The notes beneath the pieces were generated by a model. That model was not told the origin of the DNA and ran no database searches. It was given only the letters and a program-made list of their open reading frames with translations. From Pirellulales bacterium (lineage in GTDB: Bacteria; Planctomycetota; Planctomycetia; Pirellulales; JAICIG01), in the NCBI GenBank assembly GCA_025924495.1, contig JAICIG010000119.1:1-18586 (forward strand): a stretch of 18,586 bases of DNA. Direction: 5' to 3'. This document shows positions 6,625 through 15,400 of the stretch, one piece after another. A program made the position numbers and the translations under genes. Each line of letters opens with the position of its first letter. Positions within the stretch are counted from its first letter, which is position 1.

Positions 6625-7817
6625 TCGGCTGGCGAGCCTTGACTGATACCGAATTGATTTTTCTGGTGTTGGCGGCGATGTATCTCTCGGAATGCGTTTG
6701 CTGGCTTCCTGGAGAAGCCGTTTGTCTGAGTTCAGCCTTTGGGCGCTACCGGTTTTTGCGATCGCTCCCGCCGTTTAAAAACGAGCGTGGCCAATTGGTG
6801 CTTGCCAACCCCGCGCCATTTGCCAGTTCCTTCATCTGCGAGCCATGGCCGATCGTCATGGACGCAACGGGAATCGTAGTACCAGCGGGCTACAGGAGTG
6901 GAGGAAAGCAATCTGCGCTGCCCGCCTGGCTGCCTTACGATGAGGTTCGCTCAGTCTCGACAGATGGGCGCGCGATTCTGGTTAACAGAACGACGATGGC
7001 TTCGCTCGCCACGGAAACCCACGCTAAGTTCGTGGCAGAGAAACTGCGCGCCGTGTGCGACGCAAATGAAAGCGATCGGCCACAGGTCATTGAGGCAATT
7101 CTCGATGAGATGACGGACATTGCAGCGATTTCGGAGCGTCTCTTAGTCTTTCGGCAAATGATTTTGCCGCTGAGAATCTCCTGCACCGTGCTCGCGGTCC
7201 ACACGTTCGTCGTTGGCCCTCTCCTCTATTATGTTCGACAATTCGCTTGGTGGCACTTCGCTTGGCTTTACCTAGCTGGCTTCTTAGCGTGTTGGTTGTT
7301 TCTTGTTTTCCAGTACCGCAAGGTTCATCAAGCCATTCGTAATGAAACTCGCGGCGCCAGGGTTTGGCATCTGCTTCTGTCGCCAGCTTCTTCGATGCGC
7401 GCGGCGGAGGCTCTTTCTCGCGACTTATTGGCTGGCAGCGAACCAGTGGCTGCGGCGGCAGCATTGTGCTCGGCGGTCGGCTTTGCACCTTACGCCGGAG
7501 CTACTTTAAGGTCGGCGATTTACCCGACTAGCGGCGACCAAGCGATCGCCGGCACGGTAGCCAGCGATGCTCGGTCTTGGTTCAACAATTTGCGCGCTGC
7601 TCGCCTCAGGCGTGCTATTCAATATGCGGGCGTCGATGCTGATGCCTTTTTGCACGAGCCCGATGATGTCGGGGACGCGGCATCCTTTTGCCCGCGGTGC
7701 CTGACGCTTTACACAATCGGTGAAGGCAGCTGCAGCGAATGTCCAGGAGTGTTACTGAGGCCATTTACGAATAGAATGGGAAGTCACGCCATCGGCACCG
7801 CACGACCTGGAAAATAA
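6621..7817 (+). CDS. Polytopic membrane protein with C-terminal zinc ribbon
   Basis: A 398-residue protein of unknown function. It has a hydrophobic N-terminal segment (about 12-30), a soluble part (40-180), two adjacent transmembrane helices (about 186-205 and 212-231) and a cytoplasmic C-terminal half. That half ends in a zinc ribbon, CPRC (357-360) and CSEC (371-374). It is translationally coupled to the DUF2167 gene by an ATGA overlap, so the two products probably act together at the membrane. With the first protein of the operon, this gives two membrane proteins carrying zinc ribbons at opposite ends of the polypeptide. No enzyme motif is visible. No terminator was found directly after the stop. 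Confidence 0.75.
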   Translation: MIGWRALTDTELIFLVLAAMYLSECVCWLPGEAVCLSSAFGRYRFLRSLPPFKNERGQLVLANPAPFASSFICEPWPIVMDATGIVVPAGYRSGGKQSALPAWLPYDEVRSVSTDGRAILVNRTTMASLATETHAKFVAEKLRAVCDANESDRPQVIEAILDEMTDIAAISERLLVFRQMILPLRISCTVLAVHTFVVGPLLYYVRQFAWWHFAWLYLAGFLACWLFLVFQYRKVHQAIRNETRGARVWHLLLSPASSMRAAEALSRDLLAGSEPVAAAAALCSAVGFAPYAGATLRSAIYPTSGDQAIAGTVASDARSWFNNLRAARLRRAIQYAGVDADAFLHEPDDVGDAASFCPRCLTLYTIGEGSCSECPGVLLRPFTNRMGSHAIGTARPGK

Positions 7818-8756
7818 GAGCTGTTGTGCAGTTCGGCGGTCCAGTAATCTAGTTCTACGTCTTTCCAGGTCCTTTCCCGACTTTCGAGAGGGCACACCCA
7901 TTCGCTTGCATTTCCAGTTCACCGCCTGGCATAGTTCGAGCGAATGGCCAAGAAGCAATTCTTTCATTCGCCGTCGCAGTCCTCTTTAAGAAGCTAGAAA
8001 AACTCCGCCGTCGTGCAATGCGAGCCGCGGCCTGGCATTCGTGGGCTGGCTGACCACCTTGATGTGCTCGCTCGCCGCCGAAACACTCGAACCGCTATAT
8101 CTCGCGATTGTCGAGTGCCAGACGAAAGGGAAGGCGGGCCGCAGAAAAGGCAACGGGAGCTGTTCTAACGCATCGGCGCAATCATCCATCAGCAATCGGC
8201 GATCGTGCATCAGGTCGGTTCGTCCTGAGCGCGCAACGAAGATGAAGCCCTTGCAGCCGCAAATTACGGTGCAACGGCGATGTGCTCAACCCCAAGACAC
8301 GCAGGAAGTATCCCAACGGGCTAAAGCCGCGTTTCAATAACCAGGGGGTTGGGCAGGGCTCCGGAGAGCGTAGTAATTGCCAGGCCGATTCTTCTCGAAG
8401 AAGTCTTCGAAGCCGTAGATCGAGCGGATATAAAGAGTGCCTACCAACCCCATGAGCACTCCAGAACCACGTTAGGGGCGAACCCGTAGCCAACTGCGAC
8501 CCGATTGGGCACAATAAACGGCGCACCAAACGGCAAACGAAGCATTGGAATTGGGACGCTGGGTCTGGCCAGATCAAGGCCGGTTCGCTGTTGCACGCCA
8601 ATTGCACGGCCAAATACGACCAGCTGCTGTGTGTCGAAGAGATGCTCAGCGGTTCATGCCGGTCGGCTGTTTCCCGAACCGGGGCGATTGAGTTGGCAGT
8701 TGGTATCTAGCTTTTCCGTTTTGCATGTTTCCAAAGGCGTATTCCGGAGTCCTTTC
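7818..8756. other. Intergenic region, decayed or repeat-derived
   Basis: 939 bases with no supported gene. Frames on both strands are short, poor in family resemblance and mutually overlapping. The region includes a 28-base interspersed repeat at 8213-8240, followed by about 100 bases containing a GGGCTAAAGCC palindromic core near 8320. I cannot assign the remaining sequence. The last 15 bases carry the ribosome site of the gene at 8757. Confidence 0.5.
8213..8240. repeat. Interspersed REP-like repeat, copy 1
   Basis: A 28-base block containing TTCGTCCTGAGCGCGCAACG that matches 11504-11531 with two mismatches. TTCGT and ACGAA at the ends of its core form a short stem. The TTCGTCCTGAGC core resembles short palindromic repeats I recall from many bacterial intergenic regions; this could not be checked here. 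Confidence 0.6.
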
Positions 8757-8939
8757 ATGAGCGAGCAACCCAAATTATCCGCAGCCGAATGGGCGCTTGT
8801 GGTCGAATTGCTCAAGCGCGAACAACACGAGCTGCCGGCCGAAATTCATCATAGCCGCGTGGCCAGTTTTCGACAGGAACTGCAGCAGCGAGAAGTGATG
8901 GTCGAGCAACTGCTCGACCGCTTAGAGAAGACTTCCTGA
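8757..8939 (+). CDS. Small hypothetical protein, 60 residues
   Basis: A short gene with GGAG (8746-8749) 7 bases before the ATG. The peptide (MSEQPKLSAAEWALVVELLK...) is amphipathic and helical, predicted as two helices separated by the loop HELPAEIHHSR, and rich in Glu, Gln and Arg with no membrane segment. The helix-loop-helix hairpin and the Glu/Leu spacing suggest a small soluble dimer or adaptor. No family function is recognised. It stands alone on the plus strand, facing two small minus-strand genes. Confidence 0.65.
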   Translation: MSEQPKLSAAEWALVVELLKREQHELPAEIHHSRVASFRQELQQREVMVEQLLDRLEKTS

Positions 8940-9420
8940 CCGCCGAGGCAGCCGGTAAAGACGCCGCGCTCCCGCCCTTGTGGTATGGTGAACCTTGGCG
9001 GGCCGGGCTCCCGTTCGCGCCATGCACGGTCATCGAGGACTTGGCAAAGCCGAATAGCGGCGACGTTGCGGCGCATCAATCGTTGATCCCCCAATTTCAA
9101 TTCCGCGCCGGCATCGCCATCTGCCCTGTAACTAGGCAGGAGGCCAGACGGGAAAAATCGACGTCTGCCATGACGGTGCCGCAGGTTCGTGCGATCTTGG
9201 CTCAGATGATTCAAGCTGCCCTTCGCTCCGACGAAGCGGAACGGGTTGCTCGGAATTCGCAATGTCGCATGATACGCATGGTGATGGCTCGATGGTTTCG
9301 TTAGAAAAGTCACAACTTCTTGCCGCCCTTGCACCTCAATCAATGCCGATAACGCGGACAGTCGAACTTAGGTGGGAACGCCAAAGCGAGTCGCGAGGCA
9401 GGAATCCGCCCCGCGTCACC
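8940..9420. other. Convergent intergenic region
   Basis: 481 bases between the plus-strand gene ending at 8939 and the minus-strand gene ending at 9421. A plus-strand frame (8978-9304) includes TVPQVRAILAQMI near 9176-9218, which faintly recalls the C-terminal part of IS4/IS701-type transposases, but no catalytic residues or inverted repeats accompany it. I treat the stretch as noncoding or as an unrecognisable remnant. No clear terminator was found. Confidence 0.35.
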
Positions 9421-9672
9421 TCATGCACCGTGCTCAAAATAGGTAAGTGCCAGATCCACTTGAGCATCCAGGAGTTCCTGCTTTGGGACTACCTCATTGA
9501 CGATGTTTTGAATCTGCGCACGCGAGTATTCCGCTTCCGGATCACTGGGGTGCGATGCCATGATTTGCTTGTAAAGCCGCATCGCCGCAGGCAAATCGTG
9601 TTCGCTATAGTGTGCGGCATACGCCGTCGTATACTGCCGATTCGCCTCTGTGTGTTCAGTTTTGTTTCTCAT
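9421..9672 (-). CDS. Small TPR-like hypothetical protein, 83 residues
   Basis: A minus-strand gene. Its ATG at 9672 is preceded by AAAAGGAG at good spacing; an upstream in-frame ATG at 9729 is less well supported. The protein shows one helical-repeat unit: YTTAYAAHYSEHDLPAAMRLY followed by KQIMASHPSDPEAEYSRAQI has the spacing of a tetratricopeptide repeat (A at position 8, P at the end). A conserved-looking tail QNIVNEVVPKQELLDAQVDLAL follows. It is soluble with no signal. It lies 99 bases downstream of another small minus-strand gene and may share its transcript. The function is unknown; a single TPR unit suggests a protein-interaction adaptor. Confidence 0.7.
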   Translation of the reverse strand: MRNKTEHTEANRQYTTAYAAHYSEHDLPAAMRLYKQIMASHPSDPEAEYSRAQIQNIVNEVVPKQELLDAQVDLALTYFEHGA

Positions 9673-9771
9673 GTCCGTGGCTCCTTTTGAAAAAAGATGT
9701 GGTTGCCTAACCTTGCCCGCGAAGATCAAACTCGAAAGGATTTGTCGGATCGAGGTGGTCGATCAAGTCCC

Positions 9772-9981
9772 CTAAGTCTTCACTCGTTTCTCCGCGCGCG
9801 GCTTTAACCTGGTCGAACTCGCTTTTAACCCGTCCAGGTCGAGCATTCGATTTGCCAGCATCGCGGCTTGAACAAATCCGATCCACCGATGCAGTTTGGT
9901 CGCAGGCCCGCCTTCTGCATGTGTTTCAATCCGGTCGCACATCCAGAGAAGGTGTTTCAGCTGAAGGCTGGTGTTATCCAT
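9772..9981 (-). CDS. Small hypothetical protein, 69 residues
   Basis: A minus-strand gene with AGGAG about 8 bases before its ATG. The sequence (MDNTSLQLKHLLWMCDRIE..., then KLHRWIGFVQAAMLANRMLDLDGLK) is helical. The K-x-x-RWIGFVQ segment resembles a family of small proteins, often seen in mobile DNA, that share an RWLG[FY]-like block; this is a recollection and not a confirmed match. No catalytic motif is visible. Together with the 83-residue gene downstream it may form a two-gene transcript. Confidence 0.65.
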   Translation of the reverse strand: MDNTSLQLKHLLWMCDRIETHAEGGPATKLHRWIGFVQAAMLANRMLDLDGLKASSTRLKPRAEKRVKT

Positions 9982-10286
9982 CTGGTTTCTCCTTCAGGCA
10001 ATCGGAAGCGATCGCCTGTGTCTCGCCACGATATTCGCCTTCGCTTTCCGTGGTCATGGACCTGCTTTACTTTCCTCTTGCGAAGAACTGACCTTCGCGC
10101 CACGCCGTGCAGAGCCCGGCCCGTTTGACTCCGTCGTTATTCGCACAAAAAAACCGATGTGGCAGAACACCTTCGGGTGATGCGCCACATCGGTTTACTT
10201 TTTAACAAGCCCCCTGGCTCTGCCAGGTTGCTATTTATCTAGTCGTCCGAAACATTCTCATGGCCGAGCGAAGGACCGCTAATCCT
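9982..10286. other. Intergenic region with a bidirectional terminator
   Basis: 305 bases with no supported gene. The only clear element is the hairpin at 10147-10203, described separately. The part from 9982 to 10140 must contain the promoter of the small minus-strand gene pair, but I see no convincing -10/-35 pair. Confidence 0.5.
10147..10203. terminator. Bidirectional rho-independent terminator
   Basis: A 13-bp perfect stem, AAACCGATGTGGC (10151-10163) with GCCACATCGGTTT (10184-10196), carries an inner CACC/GGTG hairpin with a TTCG loop (10168-10179). A seven-A run at 10147-10153 serves as the T tract for minus-strand transcription (the kinase remnant), and five T at 10199-10203 serve the plus strand. 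It shields the small minus-strand genes from readthrough out of the remnant. Confidence 0.8.
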
Positions 10287-10880
10287 TCACCCGCTGCAGT
10301 TATCATACGTCGCGCCGAATGGCAAGACAAGTAGGTACAGCGAGCGACGCAGTTCTTCGCCGCGCAACTCGGAGATCTTGCGGGCCTCGTCCGCCTCGTC
10401 TTTGAGGCGGATCGCCTTGTCCTTGAGTAGCGCTTCTCTGCCCCGAGCCGCAATAGCCTCTTCGCGGGCGGCGAGCGCTGCGTTGCGGTCCACTTCGTGG
10501 TCGGCGGCTAGCCGCTCGTTGCGTGCCGCGAGTTCGGACTTCTCTTGCGCCAGCTTGCTCTGCGCCAGCTCCAGAGTACGGAAGTTATTGGCCGCAAAAC
10601 CAGCAGTCACCAGACCAACCAGAAGCATAGTCGCGATCGCGTAATCCAGTTTGCGGCGACGGCGGAGTTCTATGCCCGCCGCCTCGGCGGCCCGCCCCAT
10701 CTTGGTTTCGCGGAGCTTCGTCTCGACCGATTCCAGGTAGGCCGAGACGCGTTCGGCCAGCAGGCCTGCATCGCACGGCCGGTCGGCCGGCTCTGGCGCG
10801 AGGCACTCCTTCGTGAGTGCGATCAGTTCCTCGTCGGCGCCGCAGTCGTCCAGTCGCGCCAGGCAGTCGTCCATTCGCGC
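10287..10880 (-). pseudogene. C-terminal remnant of a Ser/Thr protein kinase (kinase-TM-coiled coil)
   Basis: About 195 residues on the minus strand. The start is the end of a protein-kinase C-lobe (EELIALTKECLAPEPADRP, containing the subdomain XI Arg). A juxtamembrane helix, one transmembrane segment (about 77-95) and a long Glu/Ala/Arg coiled coil ending in LRRSLY follow. This is the layout of planctomycete receptor-like kinases that continue into WD40 or TPR sensors. The ATP-binding and catalytic loops are absent, as is the sensor domain, so the fragment cannot be an active kinase. Its upstream edge meets a CheB/CheR-PAS fragment in another frame at about 10880, and it stops soon after LRRSLY. 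A terminator at 10147-10203 follows. Confidence 0.75.
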
Positions 10881-11358
10881 GGATGACCGTGTTCAACTCT
10901 TCGTTCGTCGACTGCAGTTCTTCCTTGGCCGTGTCCAACTCCTCGTTGGTGCTTTGCAACGCTTCGCTGCTGGAAAGGACCTCCTCGTTGGCCGCCTGCA
11001 GTTCCTCGTTGGCAACTTCCAGGTCGTGAATGATCAATTGCAAATCGTCGCGATTAGAGGCCAATTCTTGTTCGAGCCGCCCCAATTGCCGCTTCTCGTC
11101 GGTCAAAGATCCTTTTTCGGCCCGCTTGAGATCGGCCGGCGCCTGCCTGGCTTCGCCCATTGCCGGCGGCTCTTCAAACAACACCAGATACTGACGCGGA
11201 CCGGTTGCCATTCCAAGCGGGATCACTTCCATGTTTGCGATCGCGGTGCGAGAGTCGAGATCGAGATGCAGCCCTTCTTTGCGCGCCGGGGACCCGTGCT
11301 TTTGGGCGTCGTGGATCGCCGTGCGCAAACCCGGCAATCCAAGCTGCCGGCTCTTCAA
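10880..11358 (-). pseudogene. Fragment of a CheB/CheR-PAS fusion signalling protein
   Basis: A minus-strand fragment of about 160 residues. Its first part (LRTAIHDAQKHGSPARKEG..., then EVIPLGMATGPRQYLVLFEE) matches the segment after the CheR methyltransferase domain in CheB/CheR-PAS histidine-kinase fusions. The second part is the coiled coil of those proteins, with repeats of the type NEELQAANEEVLSSSEALQS and STNEELDTAKEELQSTNEEL. Neither the CheB, CheR nor kinase domain is present. The reading frame passes into meaningless sequence after NTVIR, exactly where the kinase remnant begins in a different frame. The gene is broken on both sides and is most likely a recombination scar. Confidence 0.75.
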
Positions 11359-11503
11359 GAGAGCTTTTTATAGAACGAAAGCATCATACCCGGCATCGGG
11401 CCCGCATAGAAAAACACACGAACTCCGGCTTCGGGTGAGGGATGTGCGGGGCATCCAAACGCGCCCAGGAGGGCGAATCCTGAGTCGTCAGGCACCGTCA
11501 TCC

Positions 11504-11531
11504 GGTCAGTTCGTCCTGAGCACGCAACGAA
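11504..11531. repeat. Interspersed REP-like repeat, copy 2
   Basis: Matches 8213-8240 at 26 of 28 positions, in the same orientation. It contains TTCGTCCTGAGCACGCAACG. Both copies lie in gene-poor DNA. Confidence 0.6.
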
Positions 11532-11996
11532 TTCGAAGTATCTGCGGCGGTGGCCGCGCACCGGCAACTTACGTCCGACGTTTCGGTCGCTTCCCGGAAC
11601 GACGGAATCGCGTTTTTCCTGGCTGCAGAACGGACAGCGGAGCGCCGGAAGCGCCGATTCTCTCGTTCACAACGTGTTGTAAGCGCGCAGGCGTCCTGCA
11701 GTCAGTTATCGCGTGAACTTGTAGAAATGCCAGTGTCTCACGAACGGTTCAAAAACTGAACCAGTCAGACGATGTCTCGACGGTACTTGTGACGCTAATC
11801 GCGGCGAAAATTGGCGGCAGCGTCGAATAGATTGGCGATTGAATGGATGCAATTGAGTTTTGCTGCCTGATTCATAGCATGCTAGGCATCCCGCCTTGGT
11901 CCCAAAGCCAGAAATCTGAATCGAAACTCGTCGTCAGTTCTCAAAGACCCTAGCCGGCCGCGGCTCGCGCGCGTATGATCCCAGTGCAGGCTATGG

Positions 11997-12049
11997 GGTT
12001 GCCCGGGCTTGTCGACGGGCCGAGGGATGCAACCAACGCCCGTTTTTTT
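11997..12049 (+). terminator. Terminator-like structure with a competing stem
   Basis: ACGGGC (12015-12020) pairs with GCCCGT (12038-12043) and is followed by seven T (12043-12049), as in an intrinsic terminator. An alternative fold pairs GGTTGC (11997-12002) with GCAACC (12029-12034), which removes the loop of the first hairpin, and CCCG/CGGG inside it. No gene ends just upstream on the plus strand, so it may be a leader attenuator or the end of an unseen short RNA. Confidence 0.4.
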
Positions 12050-12196
12050 ATTGCGATTGTGGTTTTAATCGCTTTGCTGGGCCATTTACGGCCTCTGTCG
12101 CCGACCGCCAACGGCGCCACTGAGACGGCGCATCCATAATGCGATAGAATCAGGGCCCGGGAATTGAGCGGCCTCTGAAGTGGCGCTCGCCAGACA

Positions 12197-12220
12197 GACG
12201 CTTCGCCGCGGTGAAGCGTC
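12197..12220. promoter_or_regulatory. 24-bp palindrome, possible operator
   Basis: GACGCTTC (12197-12204) and GAAGCGTC (12213-12220) are perfect reverse complements around a CCGCGG core; only the G/T pair at 12205/12212 breaks the symmetry. It lies about 200 bases before the glucan synthase start and could be a binding site for a dimeric regulator. Confidence 0.35.
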
Positions 12221-12423
12221 CTAATGTCGCGGCGCAAATTGCATCGCCAAACAGCGAGGCTTCGCTGCGGCCCAAAGCGAGCGACTTACTTTTGACGCCC
12301 ACTTGCCGAAAGCGATCGAAGAAATGACTGCGCACCTGAAGCTCGGCATCGACCAAACAAGCTCTTGAAATTCGCTAGTGCCCGCAGGCAGGCGGCAACA
12401 CTGTACCGAGAGAAAGGATCGCG

Positions 12424-15400
12424 GTGGGTGTAAACGCAGTGAAGGCGAGGTTGGAGCGACTGGCCCCCTGGCGGAAGTTGAGCGGCGAGGGCGCCGTCTC
12501 GCCTAACGGAGCGGACGAGCAACCGCTGCGAGCGGAACTCTTGAGCGTCGATCAACTCGAGCGGCATGCCAAATTGCTGGCGACGTCGCATCGGCTGGCG
12601 ATGGGTCGCGCGTCCGACAAGCTGATTGCGCGGCTCGACGAGAATGAACGGATCCTCGTCGAAGCATACGATCTGGTCACAGCCGCCGCCAAGCGGAACC
12701 GGCGGATTCCGCCCGCCGCCGAATGGCTGCTCGACAATTTCTATCTGGTCGAAGACCAGATTCGAACTGCCCGGCGACACCTGCCGCGTGCTTATAGCCG
12801 CGAACTGCCGCGGTTAGCTGGCGGACCCGCGACGAGTTATCCGCGCGTCTATGGCATCGCGCTGGAGTTGATCGCGCACGTTGACGGGCGGATCGACGCC
12901 GAAAGCGTCAACAGCTTCATTGCGGCCTATCAAACGATCGAGCCGCTTAAGCTCGGCGAGCTTTGGGCGGCGCCGATCATGCTGCGGCTAGCGCTGATTG
13001 AAAACTTGCGTCGCGTCGCGGCGCGACTGTCGGCCGGGCGAAGGGACCAGGATCTGGCCGACGATTGGGCCGAGCGGATGGTGGAGGTGGTCGAGCGGAA
13101 CCCGACCGACCTGGTGCTTGTGCTGGCGGACATGGCCCGCGCGAATCCGCCTATGTCCGGCGCGTTTCTGGCGGAGCTGACCCGACACTTGCAAGGTCAA
13201 AGCCCGCATTTCGCCTTCGCCAACAGTTGGCTTGAGCACCGGCTGTCGGAACACGGGTTGACGATCGAACGGCTGGTCCTGGCCGAAGGCCAAGCACAGG
13301 CCGCCGACCAGGTCTCGATGGGCAACAGCATTGGCAGTCTGCGGTTTCTCAGCTCGAACGACTGGCGAGAGTTTGTCGAACAACATAGCCTGATCGAGCA
13401 GACGTTGCGCGAGGATCCGGCGCAGGTCTACGCCCAAATGGACTTCGACACTCGCGACCGTTACCGCCACGTTGTCGAGCAGGTTGCCAAGCGGAGCGAT
13501 TGGTCGGAGTATGACGTAGCCCGCCAGGCGATTCAGCTCGCGGAAATTGCAGCCGCGCAGAGACCCGAAGATCGGAAGGCGCACGTCGGCTATTACCTTA
13601 TCGACCGGGGTCGCGCCGCGCTTGACGGCGGCGTGAAAGTGCGCTCGTCGCCGCGGATTGCGGCGGGCAAATTCTTGCGGCGATTTCCGCTATTCGTTTA
13701 CTTGTCCGGCGTCGTGCTGGCAACGGCAGGCGCGACCGTCGCGTTCGTCTGGGCCTCGGGTTTGCGCGGCGCGAGCGCGTTGTCGCTGGGCTTGCTCATC
13801 GCCGCGGTGGTGAGCGCGAGCCAATTGGGCGTCGGAGTCGCAAACTGGTTGGTCGCCCTGTTGGTTCCCCCTCGGCCTCTGCCACGAATGGACTTCACGG
13901 ACGGAATCCCGCCCGAGCACCGCACGATGGTCGTCGTGCCGACGATGCTCTCTCGCCCCGAAGGGGTGGCGGATCTGCTGGAATCGCTCGAAGTGCGGTT
14001 TCTGGCCAACCGCGATGAACAGCTCCATTTTGGCCTGCTGACCGATTTCGAGGATGCTGCGCGGGAGTCCATGCCGGGCGATGAGGAACTGGCGCGTCTC
14101 GCGGAGGAGGGCGTCGAACGGCTCAACGCAAAGTATGAGAAACATCGACCGGACGCGTTCTTCCTCTTCCATCGCCCCCGGCGGTGGAACGCGCAGGAAG
14201 GAGTCTGGATGGGGTATGAACGAAAGCGCGGCAAGCTGGCGGAGCTGAACGCGCTCGTGCGCGGCGACGCCCAAGACCGGTTCTCTCAGATCGTCGGCGA
14301 CACGAGCATCTTGCCGGATGTGCGTTACATCATCACGCTCGACACCGACACGCAGTTGCCGCGCGACTCGGCACGGGAAATGGTCGGCGCAATGGCCCAC
14401 CCCCTCAACCGTCCCGCGCTGGATCCCCAGCGCCGCCGAGTCGTCGAAGGCTATGGCATTTTGCAGCCGCGAGTGGGCGTGAGCTTGCCAAGCGCCCAGC
14501 GTTCGTGGTTCGTGCGGCTGTTTGCGGGCGACGCCGGAGTCGATCCCTATACGCGGGTCGTGTCCGACGTTTATCAGGATCTATTCGGCGAAGGATCATT
14601 CGTGGGCAAGGGCATCTACGATGTCGACGCCTTCGAGCAGAGTTGCGGCGGATTTCCCGAGAATGCGATCTTGAGCCACGATCTGCTCGAAAGCGCTCAT
14701 GCCCGGTCGGGGCTGCTGAGCGAAGTCGAATTGTACGAAGAGTATCCTTCGCGTTATCCGGCGGACGTCAGCCGGCGGCATCGCTGGATGCGCGGCGACT
14801 GGCAGATCGCCTGGTGGCTCTTGCCGCGAGTGCCGAGGCTGGCGGCCGGACGGGTCGAGAATCCGATCAGCGCGCTGTCATGGTGGAAGATCTTCGACAA
14901 CCTGCGTCGCAGCGTTGTTCCAATAGCGATGCTTGCGCTGCTTTTGAGCTGTTGGCTGTTGGGGGGACCACGGCTGGCAGCGGCTGCAACCTTCTTCGTG
15001 CTCGCCGTGATTGGAGTCGTCCCACTGCTGTCGGTCTTGACCGACTTCATTCGCAAACCGCACGATCTGCCGCTGGCAGTCCACTTGCGAGTGACATCCG
15101 AAGGATTGGGCAAGCAAGCGGCGCAATTCCTTTTTACGTTGGTCCTCCTTCCCTATGACGCCTACGTCAGCCTCGATGCGATCGTGCGCACGCTCGTTCG
15201 CGTTCTTTGGATCAGAAAGAGACTATTGGAGTGGAAGACCGCTAGCAGCGCCGAACGCGGCGCCCCAGACGACCTGGCCGGCTTCTTCCAGACGATGTGG
15301 TTTGCACCCGCAAGTGCCGTCGGCGCCACATTGATCGTGGTCTTTTTTCACTCTCAACTGCTGTCGGTCGTTTTGCCGTTGACCGGCCTTTGGCTTGTCT

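Larger units (their letters stand above)
11359..12423. other. Long intergenic region before the glucan synthase gene
   Basis: 1,065 bases without a supported protein gene. It includes the second copy of the interspersed repeat (11504-11531), a GGTTCA/TGAACC hairpin near 11745-11761, an attenuator-like structure (11997-12049) and a palindrome (12197-12220). The leader of the glucan synthase gene fills the last 200 bases. Short frames on either strand have no recognisable family. Confidence 0.5.

Noticed and set aside
8182..8613. A 143-residue minus-strand frame
   Set aside because: It consists of repeat-derived sequence covering the 28-bp repeat and shows no domain or ribosome site.
8978..9304. 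A transposase C-terminal fragment (TVPQVRAILAQMI)
   Set aside because: The resemblance is confined to about 13 residues; no DDE residues, inverted repeats or target duplication were seen, so it is noted only in the intergenic entry.
12988..13584. A 198-residue minus-strand frame inside the glucan synthase gene
   Set aside because: It is an antisense shadow of a strongly conserved NdvB-type sequence in GC-rich DNA.
13690..14400. A 236-residue minus-strand frame
   Set aside because: It is antisense to the membrane and glycosyltransferase region of the glucan synthase; no family resemblance of its own.
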